A stretch of DNA of 64,000 nt, taken from contig OY720643.1 of NCBI GenBank assembly GCA_963169105.1, positions 19,192,373 to 19,256,372 of the forward strand, written 5' to 3'. Below, piece by piece: positions 57,424-64,000 of the stretch; positions within the stretch are counted from its first letter, which is position 1; each line of letters opens with the position of its first letter. Under the pieces are notes generated by a model, which worked only from the letters and a program-made list of their open reading frames with translations, did not search any database and was not told the origin of the DNA. The stretch comes from Ceriagrion tenellum. Lineage: Eukaryota; Arthropoda; Insecta; Odonata; Coenagrionidae. A program made the position numbers and the translations under genes.

Positions 57424-59167
57424 CCAATTTCTCATCTACCGCGAATAATTGCTTGGTCTTTTAAGACTGCCAAGGCTTGAAATATGAGCACACAACATCA
57501 TATAAGCTTTTAAATTTCAAACTTGACAGATAATATGTCAAGGTTATTAATTCAGTCCATAAGACTGGGCATCACTACTCCGACAACTATGTAATATTTG
57601 AAGGCAGTAGGTGGCGTACGGTCTGTGGGACCGAAAGTTGCTCTATGTATGTGTTGCTCGATTTTTTTCCTCGTATATCGCTGGAGCAGAGTTAAGTTGG
57701 AAGACACTGGAGAGAGTAAGTTGCAAAATTAGATGCTTCGCGTGCGTCAACTTACAGATTACAGTGTCGGTCCGAGAAACCAAGCGTCGCAACTCTAGGA
57801 TTAGAAATATTCTACTAATAGTTTTCGTGAGAATTCCCGTCTTTTCTACCAAGTTGGCTTTAACTAATACATTCAGTCTGGTTACTTTTAATTCTATATT
57901 TTTCCGTCTGGCCCCGGCATAAATGTGAGATTTCTATTACAACATTTCGTGGTACACATTTCTATCTTTTTCATTTTCGTCCCTCTCATATATGTATAGA
58001 CCTGCAAACATTCCTTATCAATTTATATCGCAATGCCTCCATTTTGCATGAATGCTCTCGTATTATCATAGGGACTCTCATCGGGGCCATCATTTGGAAA
58101 TGATTGTGACATGTTGAAAGAATTGAATGAATAGGTTGCTTAAATAAATGGTAAATATCTCCTTATCAATTTTGATAGCTATATCGGCATTGAAACTAAT
58201 TAGAACAAAAATGTTTTCTCAGGAATCACTAATAGCTTCTGATCGGTTCCGAGATTTACTTTGATCCTCACTTCCATGGACTGAGAACCCAATGACGTAT
58301 AAATAATTTAGTTCGTTAGTTTTTGCATCCCTGTCGAATATTAGCTTAAATTACAAAAAAAACATTTTCGAACAGCGAATGTATGTAGGCCATTTTGCAT
58401 CGAAAACGTTTTCGCATACGTTGCATTTCTAATGCATGAGCAACCAGCACCCTCAGAAGAGAAAGTTGTCTACGCAGCAACTACGGTTTGCTTGACATGA
58501 GACCCGGGAAAGGAAGCTGATGTAGCCCGATAAGCTTCCGTTTACTGTCGTTATTTGACTAGTTTTTTCTTCCTTTCCAATGTTCCACTAAGCAATTGAA
58601 AGGAAAAAAAATTCTTGATCTTCGTCAGCAAAAATCATTAATACGTGACTTGGAAAGAAAACCCGTACGTCTTTCCTTTCAATCAGCAATTTAACCTTGC
58701 TCAGCAAAGAGGCCATTTAAAATTACTTAGTATTCACGTAGTATTACTTAATATGCAATATTACTACATTATTCTGCGCTACATGAATATATTTACCAGT
58801 TTCGATGTTGAAATATAAGTTCAAGAGCTGGTGGCTTCTAATTGATAGAATGCTATATGTGAGCTGGGTTGAAGGGTGTGGATATAGGGAAAAGGAGATG
58901 GATTGGTTTGGTGACTAGCACTCAAGGGTATAATACCCTTGGGGAAACATAAATACGACGTCTATGATTAGGAGATAATGGTACAGGAATATTTGAAGAA
59001 GGGACGAAGTCATTTCAAAGACTTTTTCTAAACACTTTAAAAGCTGAAACAGTTTCAAAATTTCCTTAAAAATCTGGCTTATCATCTGTTTTGTGCAAAC
59101 GCAAAATTGAAGGGTTACCATCAGATTAGTGCAAAGAAACTAGCAAGAGTTTAGCAGAAACAGGTTA
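57424..59167. other. No supported gene
   Basis: AT-rich; the 103-codon frame at 57,611-57,922 has no motif. Confidence 0.5.
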
Positions 59168-59811
59168 AGGGCCGCATTCATAGTCGTTACCCGGGTGTCC
59201 TCCAGGTGTGGGGGAACCCCTTGGCTTAGAAATGGTATTCATAATCGTTACCCAGGGGACTGCCGTCCCCTAACCCTCCCCCAGGCCGTTGATGTCCTGG
59301 GTAAGGCATGAAGCTTAACCAAAGCTCCCCTAACGCAGTACTGCTGCCCACGCGTGGGACGAATGGATACTACTATACTAGTGACAGTACACGATAATAT
59401 CAACAACTTTCCACAGCAACAGTATTCGTCTTCTGTTTACACACATGGGTACTTATTGAACCATCCTCGTATTCCTCACCATTCATATTACATAAATATT
59501 TAAGTATTATTGTAAACATACTCTCATGTTCCTTCAATCATTTTTCTTTGACATCGCGTAACAGTGTAATATATAATTGTTTATAGCTTGGTTACGGTGA
59601 GAAATGAGCCTGAAAACATCGAGAACCTTTCATCGGAACCATTCATATGTATTTTTCCGCGGGATTGTTGCCAAATCTCTTACCCAGGCATCCCCTGGCT
59701 GGGTGTTACCCAGGTAAGGTTTATGAATAGCTCAGCGTAGGGGACCCCTAGGTGTTGCCTGGCTGGGGGATACCCAGGTGACCCCTAGGAATACGACTAT
59801 GAATACGGGCA
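59168..59811. mobile_element. 644-bp MITE with TTA target duplication (Harbinger-like)
   Basis: Ends AGGGCCGCATTCATAGTCG (59,168 on) and its inverted counterpart (ending 59,811; complement TGCCCGTATTCATAGTCG) are flanked on both sides by TTA (59,165-59,167 and 59,812-59,814). Subterminal blocks around TTACCCAGGGG / CCCCTAGGTG and TATTCATAATCG/ATGAATAGCT repeat in both orientations, making long foldback ends. The centre is AT-rich and non-coding. A 3-bp TWA duplication and GGGCC-type ends are typical of PIF/Harbinger; class assignment is inferred. Confidence 0.8.
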
Positions 59812-59814
59812 TTA

Positions 59815-62800
59815 GAGTCAGGATGTTTTTAAATATTCATATTGTTTTGCCTTTCTCGTCTCGGTTTTGAATCACGTAAATAGTATTCCTATACACATAT
59901 ATATTTTGAGAGTAATTTTTTCAGGATATTACTCGGAGTAAGGAGACTCCATTAGGTAAAAGCCGCGAATCTTACCACGTTCGACGCGACATCGCGCCGC
60001 AACAATCGACTATTTGTGGCCCCATATGTAATGCAAGGATTGCCCAAAAAGTAGCTCACCCTCATCTTTTTGTTTAAAACAACTCCCTAATGACAGAAAT
60101 CAGTGCGTTTTAATATTCATCGAGGTACGCATCTCCATTCGTCGCAAAGCATTATCAGGTCATAGTCATGACGCCACCGTATCATACATCTGAGTGCTCT
60201 GACCAATTTTGTGGACTCTGAATGAGGAAACACTGCAAGGTTATGCTCCCAAATACCAGTCTGGCAGAAACTAAAGGCGTGAGAGAATGCAAAATGCTTA
60301 GAAATTCCTCTTCTTTTCTAATCCATTTTGAGTAATGACACTAAGTACTTCTCTACACTACTACTTTGGAGTAAGAGGAGGTGATCAGCGCAGTAAAAAC
60401 CTGGCTTCATTATCAGTGTGAGGATTAGTAGGTACCGACAGGGCAAACTCGCCCTAATGAATGGCTGTTTGGAAGGAAATAGAACTTGTAGGAGATAATG
60501 AGGAGAAATAGAGTGAGTAGTTGAAACATCATTCTTTCTTATGTGTAAATTTCATTTTTGTAGAATAAACAGATTTCGAGAAATGTGGAGCAGTATTATT
60601 TGGCCAACCCTCGTACATTGCAAGGATGGCGAGTGCGATGTCTACATTGTGCAAATGCTCTCATTGTTAGAGACGGATAACAGTCGCGTTACGCACTGCG
60701 CAAAGTTTAGAGCGCGTGTGCGATTACTGTCGCGCCTTAAGCGCTGGGTTGAGGGTAATTGAGGTAGTGCTTGGGGAATGGGTATGGGAGCCGCGTGTAT
60801 TCCAGGCATCGCTCGAAATTTTCGGATTGCGACTGCTGGCTTAAAACACGCAAGGGAGTCGTTTCCGACGGATTCTTAACGAGACTAATTTGCGTATTTT
60901 CTGCGTTTACCAAGGTCTGTGGCAACGCTTGATTGACTCCGTAGATTATGTAACAGACACGAATGTCACTCATTCCCTTGCATCTTACGAGGGTGTGGTT
61001 AAAATTATAAATCTGGAAGTACAATTGGCACCTAATTTCATCTAATTGGGGGAACACGGAGCTGTATCTATTTTCTTGAAACTTGGTTTTTAGTTCAAGT
61101 GAACTGTGATCCGAAAGCCTAAAACTGTGTCTAATGCTACCTTGAATTCTATCCAGAACGGTCTGTGCTTTTTATGGAATAACAGTGTGGCTTATTTGTT
61201 ATTTACATATGTAGTTGAGTAACATAATTCAGAGTTCGTTGGCAGTAAATATTCATATATGTACTTCATTGAAGTATCCGTATACACCAAAAGCAGTGTA
61301 GTATATACCATCAATTGTCAATGATTACTTCTGGAAAATCGCCATGATATATTAAAACTCAAGAGCTATGTGGCCATTATTTCTTAGCCAAATTAAACGC
61401 TGACAATAAATGGGTAGATGTATGCCATTTCGCATTATGAAATAGTTACATGAGTATATAACTATCACGGTTTTATACTCTTCAGCTGTAATTCCCTCAC
61501 TTAAGTCAATATGAATTATAAATTTTTTTTCTTTAAACTGGAAAATTGATTTATGCCAATCATAATCTCGAGAAAAATTATCTCATGGGAATTACGTCCA
61601 GTGGGAATATCAAAGACACCTCTGCGCTAAAATAAAGAAAAATGGAGATTGGGAGGGAATGGTAATATAATATTGCCTTTCAGTGTTAATTTTTATGCAA
61701 AATGGTGTTTGAAACTCATTTTTCGTCGTTTAAATGCGATTCCTAGTTTTAAATCATCCTATGTTGAGTAACATAGGCATGGGCTTCATTCATATTCAGC
61801 TTTGAAAATAAGGATCGAAATAAGCTGAGTTTGCTGATTGAGAATATCCAGCGAGGGATATATCAATGACTTCCACAGCTCATTTAAACTCGATGAAGCC
61901 GTATTTATTAATCCCATCACCTCCGATGACACTCGTTGAACAGGAGTGTAATTCTTGAGAAATATCTCAACAGCTTCTTTTTGGCAAAAAATTGTATTTA
62001 CTTGATTGATTAGGCAACCACTTGCAGTTTCAAATTGTGTAACTCGAGTTTAAAGCGTAATATTAAAAAAACCGGAATATATATTTTGGTTTCCTGCACT
62101 TTAAATTAAAGCTTATTTTTATGCGATGATTGACGATAAGCATATTACAACTAAGCATTCATTTTTATGTTAAGGACAGGAAAGCTGCCTATTTTTCGAT
62201 CTCCTCAACGAATCAATCAACGGATCAATGTTTGGTGCTTCATAATGCCAAAGCTAGAAAATAAAGCGAAATTTCCAGCCCACAGATTGTAATGAAAGCA
62301 TTTTCAAGTAATTACTCGCGTGAAAAGTACGTACCATTAGCTGTTTCTGTTTGACCATATTCACATAATTTAAGAATCGCAATGTCTCCTTAACCGCAAC
62401 CCCGGCAAAAATCTATCGATTACGCCATATTCTAAGTTTCAACTTCAAGGCTGAATAAACTATGATCATAAACCTAGGGTAACTGGGACATTTTATAATG
62501 TTTATCGTTCATTCAGAACTAATGCTTCTCCAGGAGGATTGCGTAAAATTTGCATTTCTCCTCTATAGTGTCCCGTGGTCCTTCATTTCGGCACAGTAAT
62601 GACATCATTTCATCCCCCGACCTACTACTTAATGAGATGTACTCCGTGGAGGAAGTATTTTCTTCCAAACTTTTTCACCTCAGAGGTTTATAGCTTAAGT
62701 TTTTTTGGGTTTGGTTCCTATGAGTCATTTTTCTGCGTTATAACCTTCTAACATTCTTACATTTATGCTGCAAAGTTTTATCTTCCTACCATTTCAACAA

Positions 62801-64000
62801 AATTGAAGCCTTAAGTCAAATTGGTTAGGATAATAAACTGAGTTAAAACTTTAAAGGTTTACCCCTGGTATAATTAAATAGGCAATGAATTCGTGCCTCG
62901 CAAATTATAGTTTGATTTCGGGTGTTAAAATTACACATATTTCGAGTACTTGAGATTGAGTTTGGATATCAGTAAAACGTGAATGAATTCCATTTTGATT
63001 CAGTTGCATATTATTATTTATGTATTCCTCAGCTATGCTTTTTAATTCGCATTTTTTTATTGCTCATTTATCTCCTTTTTTTATTGTTTCGTTTGCTGGT
63101 CATTTTTATAGTTAAAATTCACTCCAATGGTTGCTTGAGTTCTGGTATTGTTATTATTTACGGTAATCTCCGATTCAAGAGTCGGATGAATGGAGAAGTT
63201 TTAAAAAATGTCTGCTTTCGCAGATAATGTAAATGCGCATTAGAAATAATAGAAAAAAAAGGCCTTTTTCCTCGAACCAAAGATTTATGTAGCCCACAAT
63301 ATGTAAATACATTCAACCTCTTCCTAATAGGCTAAAAACGCCAACTTCATCCCTAGAACCAGTATTTATCTGTCCTCTCTCACTGCCTTACAGGCCATTC
63401 TCTCTAACTACCTACGCCACCCCCCATACTGCCTAAGTCATACCTAAGTCATTTTCAGTTGCTTTCTTCCTTTCATCACTATTTTAAAAACCTTTTCATT
63501 TTCCATTATTTCTTGTCAATTCCATCATTTATCTGATTCAGTGTTTCCTGGCCGTCGCACAGTGGTCCCAGTATATGGAAAAATGGGACATGGTAAGGAA
63601 AATAAAGTATTCAGATAAATCTTTTGTGCAGTACGTTTGGATAGAGTAAGTGATGACGCATCATCATTCAAAGATCCTGAGCCGGTATCACGCACCTTTA
63701 CTGTTAGAGGTAATATAAGAGAACGCTCAGGTAAGGTATGCATTCTATTAATAATCGAAAGTCAAATGCGCGTTAACTTCGGAGTGGCTTACATAGAAGA
63801 CTGTTGCATCGATTGTAATTCAAAGAACTAGATTTATCTCCGAAAAGTAAGTACTATTTATTTATTTAAGTAAAAATTTATTGTTAAGTCGTCATCATAT
63901 GCGATTTCAAATTGAAAATCATAAAAATTAGAGAACTTTAATCGGCGAAATATAATGGAAATTAGTGAAAAGTTCACTCATTCCATGAGATTCCGTTAAA
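59815..64000. other. No supported gene
   Basis: About 4.2 kb with no recognised gene, repeat family or RNA. Open frames up to 106 codons (60,737-61,057 minus) carry no motif. Confidence 0.55.

Overview
This window looks like eukaryotic, non-coding, transposon-rich DNA from an arthropod, most likely an insect; the species cannot be named from it. The sequence is AT-rich. Nearly all open frames are short and resemble nothing I recognise. The coding matter I can support comes from retroelements: several kinds of non-LTR retrotransposon (LINE), Penelope-like elements with a GIY-YIG endonuclease, and tRNA-derived SINEs. I found no host protein-coding gene, rRNA gene, intact tRNA gene or CRISPR array. 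Two GC-rich islands (25.4-25.8 and 32.04-32.9 kb) and a possible splice donor at 27,361 are the only hints of host gene structure, and they are weak.

Layout, left to right. 0-5.6 kb: nothing recognised. 5.6-10.3 kb: a LINE tail (-), a SINE cluster, a Penelope-like element with two inverted terminal modules that each carry a hammerhead-type motif (8.02-8.60 kb), then a longer decayed LINE (-). 13.2-13.6 kb: a second Penelope-like remnant (-), with an endonuclease followed by a well-formed hammerhead motif. 18.7-19.0 kb: a perfect 75-bp inverted repeat between TA microsatellites. 19.6-22.75 kb: the best-preserved LINE (+), of CR1/L2 type, with endonuclease and reverse transcriptase broken by a few frameshifts and stops. 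24.6-26.5 kb: a LINE fragment (-), a SINE, a GC-rich patch and a CR1-type 3' end (-) with a duplicated 3' UTR. 29-31.1 kb: LINE pieces and a pogo-like terminal repeat. 32.0-32.9 kb: CpG-dense island. 34.1 kb: a perfect 41-bp hairpin. 38.1-40.1 kb: a foldback element, a SINE and a local duplication. 42.8 kb: a third hammerhead motif without a recognisable ORF. 47.7-49.2 kb: another CR1-like LINE between long direct repeats. 49.95-50.08 kb: an inverted tRNA-like SINE pair. 52.4-53.9 kb: an old LINE split by a younger CR1-type insertion. 56.7-57.4 kb: a local duplication. 59.17-59.81 kb: a 644-bp MITE flanked by TTA. 59.8-64 kb: nothing recognised.

The parts do not form a pathway; they are layers of insertion and decay. 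The most notable shared theme is self-cleaving RNA. Three separate loci carry CTGANGA...GAAAC...GTH hammerhead cores, all with one extra nucleotide before helix II and a two-base-pair helix III. Two of them sit just downstream of a GIY-YIG endonuclease remnant, which is the known architecture of Penelope-like retroelements. All coordinates and translations were read by eye; boundaries of decayed elements are approximate.
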